A stretch of 64,000 nt of DNA, from NCBI RefSeq assembly GCF_015476235.1, contig NZ_CP064338.1, positions 930,001 to 994,000 on the forward strand, written 5' to 3'. The notes under the pieces are model-generated. The model was not told where the DNA came from. It saw nothing but the letters and a program-made list of their open reading frames with translations, and made no database searches. Source of the DNA: Caldimonas thermodepolymerans (GTDB lineage Bacteria; Pseudomonadota; Gammaproteobacteria; Burkholderiales; Burkholderiaceae_C). The position numbers were made by a program, and so were the translations under genes. Shown here in pieces: positions 40,592-48,545 of the stretch; position 1 is the stretch's first letter, and each line of letters opens with the position of its first letter.

Positions 40592-41017
40592 TCAGGGCTG
40601 CTCCCCGCCCGTCGCGGCAGGCGGCTGGCGGCGGATCACCAGCTCGGGGTGGCCGGTCGCATGGTCCATCATGCGCCGGAACTCCCATTCCGGCAGCAGC
40701 CCGAGCAGCACCTCGGCGGTGGTGCGCACGGTGCAGCCCGGTGCGACATGGCCGCCGATGACGCGGCCGTCGGCCAGCGCGATCGTCGCGTGCAGGTGCG
40801 ACTCGCGGTCGGAGAGGCTGCCGGCCAGCGTGAGGACCTCGATCGGCCCCTCGAAGGTGTCCGGCCGCTCCCTGCCGGCCAGGCGCAGCTGCGCGCCCGA
40901 CAGGCTGCCGATGCCCGACAGCACGAAGGCCGCGCGTGCACCCTCCACCGCGAGCGCGGCTTCCAGGGCCCGGCGCAGGTCCTGGCCGGGGCTCAGGCGT
41001 AGCGGTAGTGTCTCCAT
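40592..41017 (-). CDS. PPC/DUF296 domain protein
   Basis: 141 residues, a single PPC (DUF296) domain. FVLSGIGSLSGAQLRL, FEGPIEVLTLAGSLSD and LADGRVIGGHVAPGCTV match the pattern found in plant AT-hook proteins and bacterial stand-alone PPC proteins. Bacterial versions form trimers; their role is poorly known, and without an AT-hook this one need not bind DNA. It converges on the propeller gene (7-base gap) and points away from urtA. Confidence 0.82.
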   Translation of the reverse strand: METLPLRLSPGQDLRRALEAALAVEGARAAFVLSGIGSLSGAQLRLAGRERPDTFEGPIEVLTLAGSLSDRESHLHATIALADGRVIGGHVAPGCTVRTTAEVLLGLLPEWEFRRMMDHATGHPELVIRRQPPAATGGEQP

Positions 41018-41106
41018 GGGCCCACAGGGTAGCCGATCCCGGCGCGTTTGCCACCCTCCAGATCAACCCGGCGCCATCCGGCGGTGGCCATCGCCTTCGC
41101 CCGGCC

Positions 41107-41122
41107 TACGCCACTTGGCGTA
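41107..41122 (+). promoter_or_regulatory. Palindrome upstream of urtA, candidate activator site
   Basis: TACGCC-ACTT-GGCGTA is a perfect inverted repeat in the 223-base gap before urtA. A possible -10 (TAACCT, 41146-41151) would place the palindrome near position -42, where LuxR-type activators overlap the -35 element. The adjacent response regulator has such an HTH. The regulator-site match is inference. Confidence 0.45.
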
Positions 41123-41240
41123 TTTCTCGTTCGGGCCGCGCTCCGTAACCTGCGTCCATCCGTCGGGCCCGTGTGCCGGCGGAGACGACACCGGTCGCAC
41201 CTTCGTTCATTCCTCAGTCCCCTTACCAGGAGCGCAACCC

Positions 41241-42518
41241 ATGAGCCTTTCCCGCCGCAGCGTCGTCAAGACGCTTTCCGCCGTCGCCCTCGGCGTGGCT
41301 GCCCTCGGCCTGCCGTCGGCTTATGCCGCCGACACGATCAAGGTCGGCATCCTGCACTCGCTGTCCGGCACGATGGCGATCTCCGAGACCGTGCTGAAGG
41401 ACGTCGCGCTGATGACCATCGAGGAAATCAACGCGCAAGGCGGGGTGCTCGGCAAGAAGCTGGAGCCGGTGGTGGTCGACCCGGCGTCCAACTGGCCGCT
41501 GTTCGCCGAGAAGGCCAAGCAGCTGATCTCCCAGGACAAGGTCGCCGTCGTGTTCGGCTGCTGGACCAGCGTCTCGCGCAAGTCCGTGCTGCCGGTGTTC
41601 GAGGAGCTCAACGGTCTGCTGTTCTACCCGGTGCAGTACGAAGGCGAGGAGTTGTCCAAGAACGTCTTCTACACCGGCGCCGCGCCCAACCAGCAGGCCA
41701 TTCCCGCGGTCGAGTACCTGATGAGCAAGGACGGCGGCTCGGCCAAGCGCTTCGTGCTGCTGGGCACCGACTACGTCTACCCGCGCACGACGAACAAGAT
41801 CCTGCGTGCCTTCCTGAAGTCCAAGGGCATCCCCGACGAGGACATCATGGAGGAGTACACCCCGTTCGGCCACAGCGACTACCAGACCATCATCGCCAAG
41901 ATCAAGAAGTTCGCCTCCGAAGGCAAGAAGACCGCGGTGGTCTCGACGATCAACGGCGACTCCAACGTGCCGTTCTACAAGGAGCTGGGCAACCAGGGCC
42001 TGAAGGCCACCGACGTGCCGGTGGTGGCGTTCTCCGTGGGCGAGGAAGAGCTGCGCGGCGTGGACACCAAGCCGCTGGTCGGCCACCTGGCGGCATGGAA
42101 CTACTTCATGAGCGTCAAGAACCCGACCAACGACGAGTTCATCAAGAAGTGGAGCGCCTACGCCAAGGCCAAGAACATCCCGGGCCACAAGGACAAGCCG
42201 CTGACCAACGACCCGATGGAAGCCACCTACATCGGCATCCACATGTGGAAGCAGGCGGTCGAGAAGGCCCAGAGCACCGACACCGACAAGGTGATCGCCG
42301 CGATGGCCGGCCAGACCTTCAAGGCGCCGTCGGGATTCGTCGCCAAGATGGACGAGAAGAACCACCACCTGCACAAGCCGGTGTTCATCGGCGAGGTCAA
42401 GGCCGACGGCCAGTTCAACATCGTCTGGAAGACCAAGGGCCCGATCAAGGCCCAGCCGTGGAGCCCGTACATCCCCGGCAACGAGAAGAAGAAGGACGAG
42501 CCCGAGAAGGCGCTCTGA
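41241..42518 (+). CDS. urtA: Urea ABC transporter, substrate-binding protein UrtA
   Basis: 425 residues. An RR-containing signal peptide (MSLSRRSVVKTLSAVALGVA) is followed by a type I binding fold: IKVGILHSLSGTMAISET, VVFGCWTSVSRKSVLPVFEE, LLFYPVQYEGEELSKNVFYTG and YVYPRTTNKILRAFLKSKG. These are highly characteristic of UrtA. It captures urea in the periplasm for UrtBCDE. The ATG has a CAGGAG site. Hairpins follow the gene, consistent with higher expression of the binding protein than of the permeases. Confidence 0.97.
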   Translation: MSLSRRSVVKTLSAVALGVAALGLPSAYAADTIKVGILHSLSGTMAISETVLKDVALMTIEEINAQGGVLGKKLEPVVVDPASNWPLFAEKAKQLISQDKVAVVFGCWTSVSRKSVLPVFEELNGLLFYPVQYEGEELSKNVFYTGAAPNQQAIPAVEYLMSKDGGSAKRFVLLGTDYVYPRTTNKILRAFLKSKGIPDEDIMEEYTPFGHSDYQTIIAKIKKFASEGKKTAVVSTINGDSNVPFYKELGNQGLKATDVPVVAFSVGEEELRGVDTKPLVGHLAAWNYFMSVKNPTNDEFIKKWSAYAKAKNIPGHKDKPLTNDPMEATYIGIHMWKQAVEKAQSTDTDKVIAAMAGQTFKAPSGFVAKMDEKNHHLHKPVFIGEVKADGQFNIVWKTKGPIKAQPWSPYIPGNEKKKDEPEKAL

Positions 42519-42524
42519 GCTGAA

Positions 42525-42541
42525 GGGGGCATGTCGCCCCC
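42525..42541 (+). promoter_or_regulatory. Short GC hairpin after urtA
   Basis: GGGGGC pairs with GCCCCC around ATGTC, six bases after the urtA stop. It has no T tract, so it more likely protects the urtA message from 3' decay than terminates transcription. Confidence 0.4.
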
Positions 42542-42562
42542 GACCATCGTCGCGGGGCCTGC

Positions 42563-42597
42563 CCGGCCGGTGCTGCGCGTCCGCGCAGCCAGGCCGG
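42563..42597 (+). promoter_or_regulatory. Larger hairpin in the urtA-urtB gap
   Basis: CCGGCC pairs with GGCCGG and, inside, GCTGCGC pairs with GCGCAGC around GTCC, with a small internal loop. It lies 44 bases before the urtB start. It probably acts as an mRNA stability or partial-termination element setting the urtA to urtB ratio. Confidence 0.4.
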
Positions 42598-42640
42598 TCG
42601 GCCACGGACCCGGTACGAGTCGTTGCTGAGGGACCCGAGA

Positions 42641-44263
42641 GTGAGATTCCCCCCTTCCTGGATGCGGCTGGGCGCCGCCTTGCTGTGGCTGTCGTGCCTG
42701 CTGGCCGGCGCCGGCACGGCCCGGGCCCTGACGCCCGAACAGGTCCGGGTGCTGGCCACCGGCGACAACGATGAACGCATCGAGGTGCTCAATGCAGCGG
42801 TGGCGGCGGCCGATCCGGCGCTGCAGCCGCTGGTCGAGGCGCTGCTCGGCGACGAGGTGAAGACCTCCGGCGAGCAGGTCTACATCGTGCGCGGCGATGC
42901 GGTCACCGATGCCGTGACCGGCGCGCCGGCGACGCTGCCCGACGACGCCGAGGACGTGGTCAACAGCAACCGCATGCGCCGTGCGTTGCAGGGCGCGCTG
43001 GCGGGGCTGAAGCTGCTGTCGACGCAGGTCGACGAGCGCCGCCGCGCGGTCGCGCAGTTGCGCGACGACCTGGACGAGGAGCAGCTGCCGCTGATCGAGC
43101 GCGCCTACCAGGCCGAGACCGATGCCGGCCTGAAGGACGAGCTGGCGCGGCTGAGGGCCACGCTGCTGATCGCCTCCGACGACAGGGCGCAGCGGCTGGA
43201 GGCTGCGCAGGCGCTGGGCGGCAGCGCCCAGCCCGCGGTCAAGTCGCTGCTGCTGGCGCGGCTGGCCCGCGAGGGCGACGCCTACGTCGAGCCTGACGCC
43301 GAGGTGCGTGCGGCGCTGCAGGCGTCGTTGCGCGCGGTCGAGTCGCGCCTGGCATGGGGCGAGCGGCTGGGCGTGGTGTTTTCCGGCGTCAGCCTGGGCT
43401 CCATCCTGCTGCTGGTCGCGCTGGGCCTGGCCATCACCTACGGGCTGATGGGCGTGATCAACATGGCGCATGGCGAGCTGATGATGATCGGCGCCTATGC
43501 GACCTACGTGGTGCAGAACCTGTTCCGCGCGTACCTGCCGGCGGCCTGGTTCGACTGGTACATCGTCGCCGCGGTGCCGGTGGCGTTTGCCGCCTCCTTC
43601 GCCGTGGGCGCGGTGCTCGAGCGCAGCGTGATCCGCTGGCTGTACGGCCGCCCGCTCGAGACGCTGCTGGCGACCTGGGGCATCAGTCTGGTGCTGATGC
43701 AGGCCGTGCGTTCGATCTTCGGCGCGCAGAACGTGCAGGTCGAGAACCCGTCATGGCTGAGCGGCGGCGTCAGCGTGATGAGCAACCTCACGCTGCCGTA
43801 CAACCGCATCGCGATCATCGCGTTTGCCGGCCTCGTGCTGCTGGGCGTGACGCTGCTGATCGCGCGCACCCGCCTGGGCCTGTTCGTGCGCGGCGTGACG
43901 CAGAACCGCCCGATGGCCGCCTGCATGGGCGTCAACACCGCCCGCGTGGACATGTACGCCTTCGCGCTCGGCGCCGGCATCGCCGGCCTGGCGGGCTGTG
44001 CGCTGTCCCAGGTCGGCAACGTGGGGCCGGACCTCGGCCAGAGCTACATCGTCGATTCCTTCCTGGTGGTCGTGACCGGCGGGGTCGGCCAGCTGGCCGG
44101 CACGGTCTACGCCGCGCTGGGCCTGGGCGTGATCAACAAGATCCTCGAGGGCTGGCAGGGCGCGGTGCTCGCCAAGATCATGGTGCTGCTGTTCATCGTC
44201 GCCTTCATCCAGAAGCGGCCGCAGGGGCTGTTCGCGATGAAGGGTCGCAGCGCGGAGGCATGA
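42641..44263 (+). CDS. urtB: Urea ABC transporter permease UrtB
   Basis: 540 residues from GTG 42641, which has a GAGGGA site; ATG 42662 is the alternative. A signal peptide and a helical extracytoplasmic domain (about residues 30-240) precede the LivH-like permease. The permease has GVSLGSILLLVALGLAITYG, MGVINMAHGELMMIGAYATY and LATWGISLVLMQAVRSIFG. The long N-terminal extension is a regular feature of UrtB. It pairs with UrtC to form the channel. Confidence 0.94.
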   Translation: MRFPPSWMRLGAALLWLSCLLAGAGTARALTPEQVRVLATGDNDERIEVLNAAVAAADPALQPLVEALLGDEVKTSGEQVYIVRGDAVTDAVTGAPATLPDDAEDVVNSNRMRRALQGALAGLKLLSTQVDERRRAVAQLRDDLDEEQLPLIERAYQAETDAGLKDELARLRATLLIASDDRAQRLEAAQALGGSAQPAVKSLLLARLAREGDAYVEPDAEVRAALQASLRAVESRLAWGERLGVVFSGVSLGSILLLVALGLAITYGLMGVINMAHGELMMIGAYATYVVQNLFRAYLPAAWFDWYIVAAVPVAFAASFAVGAVLERSVIRWLYGRPLETLLATWGISLVLMQAVRSIFGAQNVQVENPSWLSGGVSVMSNLTLPYNRIAIIAFAGLVLLGVTLLIARTRLGLFVRGVTQNRPMAACMGVNTARVDMYAFALGAGIAGLAGCALSQVGNVGPDLGQSYIVDSFLVVVTGGVGQLAGTVYAALGLGVINKILEGWQGAVLAKIMVLLFIVAFIQKRPQGLFAMKGRSAEA

Positions 44264-44382
44264 GCATGCGCACCTCCTGCGACCACATGCTGCCGCACGG
44301 TGCGGCTACCCGCGTGATCCCCCACCCGACCCGGGCGTTCCTCCTGCCGCGACGCCCTGCCCTGAATGGAGTGCCTGCATGA
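44260..44382 (+). CDS. Possible 40-residue linker ORF between urtB and urtC
   Basis: An ORF of 40 codons starts in an ATGA overlap with the urtB stop and ends in an ATGA overlap with the urtC start, with GGAGGC just upstream. The product (MSMRTSCDHMLPHGAATRVI onward) has no recognisable domain. Its role may be only to carry ribosomes across the 115-base gap. Whether the peptide is made or conserved is unknown. Confidence 0.35.
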   Translation: MSMRTSCDHMLPHGAATRVIPHPTRAFLLPRRPALNGVPA

Positions 44383-45545
44383 GCGCCGTCCTTCCGACGC
44401 CGACCTCCACACCGACCCTGTCGATGCCGGCTGCCCGCCGCCCGTCCTTCCTCGGCGCGCGGGGCCGCATCGGCCTGCTGGCGGCGCTGATCGCCGTCAC
44501 CGTCGTCGTGCCCGTGCTCAACCTGGCGGTGGCGCCGGGCAGCGCGCTGCACCTGCCCGAGTACTACGTGACCCTGATCGGCAAGATCATGTGCTACGCG
44601 ATCTGCGCGCTGGCGATGGACCTGATCTGGGGTTACACCGGCATCCTGTCGCTGGGCCACGGCCTGTTCTTCGCGCTGGGCGGCTACGGCATGGGCATGT
44701 ACCTGATGCGCCAGATCGGCCGGGACGGCAACTACCAGTCGGACCTGCCGGACTTCATGGTCTTCCTCGACTGGAAGGAACTGCCCTGGCACTGGGCGCT
44801 GAGCGATTCCTTCGTCGCACAGATGCTGCTGGTGGTGCTGGTGCCGGGGCTGCTGGCCTTCGTGTTCGGCTATTTCGCGTTCCGCTCGCGCATCAAGGGC
44901 GTGTACTTCTCGATCATCACGCAGGCGATGACGTTCGCCGCGATGCTGCTGTTCTTCCGCAACGAGACCGGCTTCGGCGGCAACAACGGCTTCACCGACT
45001 TCAAGCGCATCCTCGGCATCCCGATCGCCACCCCGACCACGCGCGTGGCGCTGTTCGTGATCACCGGGCTGACGCTGATCGGCTGCTACCTGCTCGCGCG
45101 CTGGCTGGTCAACACCAAGTACGGGCGCGTGCTGCAGGCGATCCGCGATGCCGAGTCGCGCGTGATGTTCTCCGGCTACGACCCGCTCTGGTACAAGCTG
45201 AGCATCTGGGTGATCTCGGCGGTGATGTGCGCGATCGCGGGTGCTTTGTACGTGCCGCAGGTCGGCATCATCAACCCGAGCGAGATGTCGCCGGCCGCGA
45301 GCATCGAGATCGCGATCTGGACCGCGGTGGGAGGGCGCGCGACGCTGATCGGCCCGATCGTCGGCGCTTTCTTCGTCAACGGCGCCAAGAGCTGGTTCAC
45401 CGTGGCGTTCCCCGAGTTCTGGCTGTACTTCCTCGGCGCGCTGTTCATCGCGGTGACGCTGTTCCTGCCGCAGGGCATCGTCGGGCTGTTCCGTCAGCGG
45501 CGCCGCGACGACGACGCGCAAGCAGGCAAGGAGGAGCGGGCATGA
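44379..45545 (+). CDS. urtC: Urea ABC transporter permease UrtC
   Basis: 388 residues with about ten membrane segments of the LivM type. Characteristic stretches are MDLIWGYTGILSLGHGLFFALGGYGMGMY (split in use), NETGFGGNNGFTDFKRILG and AVGGRATLIGPIVGAFFVNG. It is the second permease subunit for urea. Its stop overlaps the urtD start by four bases. Confidence 0.95.
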   Translation: MSAVLPTPTSTPTLSMPAARRPSFLGARGRIGLLAALIAVTVVVPVLNLAVAPGSALHLPEYYVTLIGKIMCYAICALAMDLIWGYTGILSLGHGLFFALGGYGMGMYLMRQIGRDGNYQSDLPDFMVFLDWKELPWHWALSDSFVAQMLLVVLVPGLLAFVFGYFAFRSRIKGVYFSIITQAMTFAAMLLFFRNETGFGGNNGFTDFKRILGIPIATPTTRVALFVITGLTLIGCYLLARWLVNTKYGRVLQAIRDAESRVMFSGYDPLWYKLSIWVISAVMCAIAGALYVPQVGIINPSEMSPAASIEIAIWTAVGGRATLIGPIVGAFFVNGAKSWFTVAFPEFWLYFLGALFIAVTLFLPQGIVGLFRQRRRDDDAQAGKEERA

Positions 45546-46432
45546 CCCCCGAACTGATGGAGCAGGGCGCCCGGCTGCGCCGCCGGCACGAGGCCCGCGA
45601 GGCCGGGCTGCAGGGCTCGGGCGACCGCGGGGCGAGCTACGGCCGCGTGGTGCGGCCCGGCGAGGTGGACACGGCGCACGGCGCGATCCTGTACCTGGAG
45701 GACATCACGGTCAGCTTCGACGGCTTCCGCGCGCTGAACCGGCTGTCGCTGAGCATCAGCGCCGGCGAGCTGCGCTGCATCATCGGGCCCAACGGCGCGG
45801 GCAAGACCACGATGATGGACGTCATCACCGGCAAGACCCGCCCCGACGAGGGCAAGGCCTGGTTCGGCTCGACCATCGACCTGCTGCGCCTGCGCGAAAG
45901 CGAGATCGCGCAGATCGGCATCGGCCGCAAGTTCCAGAAGCCCACCGTCTACGAGCAGCTGACGGTGTTCGAGAACCTGGAGCTGGCGCTCAAGGCCGAC
46001 CGGCGCGTGCGCGCGTCGATGTTCTCGCGCCTCGGCGGTGAGCAGCTCGACCGAATCGGCGAGGTGCTGGCGCTGATCCACCTGAAGGACCACGCGCAGC
46101 GCACCGCGGGCAACCTCTCGCACGGCCAGAAACAGTGGCTGGAGATCGGCATGCTGCTGATGCAGGACCCCAAGCTCCTGCTGCTGGACGAGCCGGTGGC
46201 CGGCATGACCGACGAGGAAACCGAGCGCACCGCGGAGCTGTTCCTCTCGCTCGAGGGCAGCCACTCGCTGGTGGTGGTCGAGCACGACATGAAGTTCATC
46301 GGCGAGCTGACGCAAGGCGGCCGCAACGGCAAGCGCGTGACGGTGCTGCACGAGGGCAGCGTGCTGGCCGAAGGGACGCTGGCCGACGTGCAGGCCAACG
46401 AGAAGGTCGTCGAGGTCTACCTGGGCAGGTGA
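45542..46432 (+). CDS. urtD: Urea ABC transporter ATPase UrtD
   Basis: 296 residues. After a roughly 45-residue charged N-terminal extension comes a LivG-type ATPase: Walker A GPNGAGKTTMMDVITG, signature NLSHGQKQWLEIGMLL, Walker B LLLLDEPVAGMT and the switch histidine in VVVEHDMKFI. It is one of the two energising subunits. It overlaps urtC and lies six bases before urtE. Confidence 0.95.
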   Translation: MTPELMEQGARLRRRHEAREAGLQGSGDRGASYGRVVRPGEVDTAHGAILYLEDITVSFDGFRALNRLSLSISAGELRCIIGPNGAGKTTMMDVITGKTRPDEGKAWFGSTIDLLRLRESEIAQIGIGRKFQKPTVYEQLTVFENLELALKADRRVRASMFSRLGGEQLDRIGEVLALIHLKDHAQRTAGNLSHGQKQWLEIGMLLMQDPKLLLLDEPVAGMTDEETERTAELFLSLEGSHSLVVVEHDMKFIGELTQGGRNGKRVTVLHEGSVLAEGTLADVQANEKVVEVYLGR

Positions 46433-46438
46433 GCCATC

Positions 46439-47131
46439 ATGCTGAAAGTCGAAGGCGTCAACCAGTATTACGGCGGCTCGCACATCCTGCGCGACGTGAG
46501 CCTGGACGCGAAACAGGGTGAGGTCACGGTGATCCTCGGGCGCAACGGCGTGGGCAAGACCACGCTGCTCAAGAGCCTGATGGGGCTGGTGCCGGTCAAG
46601 ACCGGCACGATCACGCTCGACGGCCAGCCCATCACGCGCGACACGCCCTACGAGCGGGTGCGCAAGGGCATCGGCTACGTGCCGCAGGGGCGCGAGATCT
46701 TCGGCCGCCTGACGGTGGAGGAGAACCTGCGCATGGGGCTGGCCTACAAGCCGGCCAGCACGCCGATCCCGGCGGAGCTGTACGAGCTGTTCCCGGTGCT
46801 CAAGCAGATGCTGCATCGCCGGGGCGGCGACCTCTCAGGCGGCCAGCAGCAGCAGCTCGCGATTGCGCGCGCGCTCGCGGCCGGCCCCAAGCTGCTGATC
46901 CTGGACGAGCCGACCGAGGGCATCCAGCCCTCCATCATCAAGGACATCGGCCGCGTGATCCGCATGCTGGCCGACCGCGGCGACATGGCCATCGTGCTGG
47001 TCGAGCAGTACTACGACTTCGCCGCCGAGCTGGCCGACCAGTACCTGGTGATGGAGCGCGGCGAGGTGATCCGGCGCGGGCGCGGCAAGGACATGGAAGC
47101 CGACGGCGTGCGGCGCCTGATGTCGATCTGA
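46439..47131 (+). CDS. urtE: Urea ABC transporter ATPase UrtE
   Basis: 230 residues of the LivF type: it starts MLKVEGVNQYYGGSHILRDV, with Walker A GRNGVGKTTLLKSLMG, signature LSGGQQQQLAIARAL, Walker B LLILDEPTEGIQPSII and LVEQYYDFAAELADQY. The EGIQPSII motif is typical of UrtE. It ends the urtABCDE operon. Confidence 0.96.
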   Translation: MLKVEGVNQYYGGSHILRDVSLDAKQGEVTVILGRNGVGKTTLLKSLMGLVPVKTGTITLDGQPITRDTPYERVRKGIGYVPQGREIFGRLTVEENLRMGLAYKPASTPIPAELYELFPVLKQMLHRRGGDLSGGQQQQLAIARALAAGPKLLILDEPTEGIQPSIIKDIGRVIRMLADRGDMAIVLVEQYYDFAAELADQYLVMERGEVIRRGRGKDMEADGVRRLMSI

Positions 47132-47252
47132 CCCGCGCCGCCGCGGCGGCTGCAGGCCATGCCCTGGCGGCATACCCTGCGCCGCATTCGGCAATCGACA
47201 GGCACTCCCGGGCTGCCTAGACTGGGCTTTTGCCGTTTCGGGGAGTGATGTC

Positions 47253-48545
47253 ATGCATGTGGTGGTGATCGGTGCCGGGATCGTCGGCCTGGCGACGGCA
47301 CGCACGCTCCTCGATGCCGGCCACCAGGTCACGCTGGTGGACCGAGCCGACCAGCCGGCCTCGGGCACCAGCGGGCAGAACGGCGCGCAGCTGAGCTACG
47401 CCTACGTCGCGCCGCTGGCCAACCCCTCGGTGCTGAAGGACCTGCCCAAGCTGCTGCTCGACGCCGAGTCGCCGCTGCGCCTGCAGCTGCGCGCCTCGCC
47501 GGCGTTCCTCTCGTGGGGCCTGCGCTTCCTGTGGGCCTGCCGCAGCGCGCAGGTCGAGCGCACCACCGAGGCCCTGCTGCAGCTGGCCGAGCTGAGCCGC
47601 GAACGCCTGCACCGCTGGCTGCAGGGCGGCAGCGCCGCGGCGATCGAGCACCGCGGCAACGGCAAGCTGGTCGTCTACCGTTCCCGGGCCGCCTTCGAGG
47701 GCGCGCTGGAGCAGCTCGCCCTGCAGGCGCGCTACGGCAGCCGCCAACAGGCACTGGACGCCGCCGCCTGCATCGAGCGCGAGCCGGCGCTGGCGGGGCA
47801 GTCGCTGGTCGGCGGCATCTGGACGCCGGACGAGGAGGTGGCCGACTGCCGCAAGCTGTGCCACGTGTTGTTCGAGGAGCTGCGCGAGCACCCGCAGTGC
47901 ACGCTGCGCATGTCCACCGAGGTGATGCGCTGGGAGACCGGCGAGGGCCGGGTGCGCCGGCTGGTGCTGCGCAGCGGCGAGACGCTGCACGACGTGCAGC
48001 CCGATGCGGTGGTGGTCGCCGCCGGCATCGGCAGCAATGCCTTGCTCGCGCCCCTGGGGGTGCGGCTGCCGGTCGAGGCGCTCAAGGGCTACAGCCTGGA
48101 GATCCCGCGCGCGGCGCTGCAGCGCTTCCCGGAGTGCAGCGTGACCGACAGCGCCCGCAAGGTGGTGTTCGCGCCGCTGGGCGAGGGCGCCCAGGCGCGG
48201 CTGCGCGTGGCGGGCATCGCCGAGCTGGGCCGGCGCGACCTGTCGCTCGACGCCGAGCACCTGCAGCGGCTGCGCCGTGCGGCCGACGATGTGTTCGGCC
48301 TGGACCCGGCGCTGGACGTCGCGGCCCTGCAGCCCTGGGCCGGGCTGCGCCCGATGACGCCCACCGGGCTGCCGTGCATCGGCCGGGTGCGGCGCTGGGG
48401 CAATGTCTACGCCAACACCGGGCACGGCGCGCTGGGCTTCACCCTGGCGTTCGGTTCCGCCGCGCTGCTGGCCGGGGCGCTGGCGACGCGGGAGCCGGCG
48501 CCGCTGCTGCGCCCCTTTGCGCATGGTCCGCTGGCTGCGGCGTGA
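47253..48545 (+). CDS. dadA: FAD-dependent D-amino acid dehydrogenase-like protein
   Basis: 430 residues. The FAD-binding motif is VVVIGAGIVGLATARTLLDAG, and the C-terminus has PWAGLRPMTPTGLPCIG and GHGALGFTLAFGSA, as in DadA. Such enzymes oxidise D-amino acids to 2-oxo acids and ammonia at the membrane. That would add to the nitrogen theme of the area, but the substrate is uncertain, and the symbol is by similarity. Its 3' end overlaps the LysR gene on the other strand by 107 bases. Confidence 0.82.
   Translation: MHVVVIGAGIVGLATARTLLDAGHQVTLVDRADQPASGTSGQNGAQLSYAYVAPLANPSVLKDLPKLLLDAESPLRLQLRASPAFLSWGLRFLWACRSAQVERTTEALLQLAELSRERLHRWLQGGSAAAIEHRGNGKLVVYRSRAAFEGALEQLALQARYGSRQQALDAAACIEREPALAGQSLVGGIWTPDEEVADCRKLCHVLFEELREHPQCTLRMSTEVMRWETGEGRVRRLVLRSGETLHDVQPDAVVVAAGIGSNALLAPLGVRLPVEALKGYSLEIPRAALQRFPECSVTDSARKVVFAPLGEGAQARLRVAGIAELGRRDLSLDAEHLQRLRRAADDVFGLDPALDVAALQPWAGLRPMTPTGLPCIGRVRRWGNVYANTGHGALGFTLAFGSAALLAGALATREPAPLLRPFAHGPLAAA

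Noticed and set aside
41018-41240. Sigma-54 promoter for urtA
   Set aside because: The best candidate, TGGCGTA-TTTC-TCGTT, lacks the GC of the -12 element, and no NtrC-like dyad was found in the gap.
47137-47150. GCCGCCGCGGCGGC palindrome after urtE as a terminator
   Set aside because: No T tract follows and such GC palindromes arise easily in this DNA.
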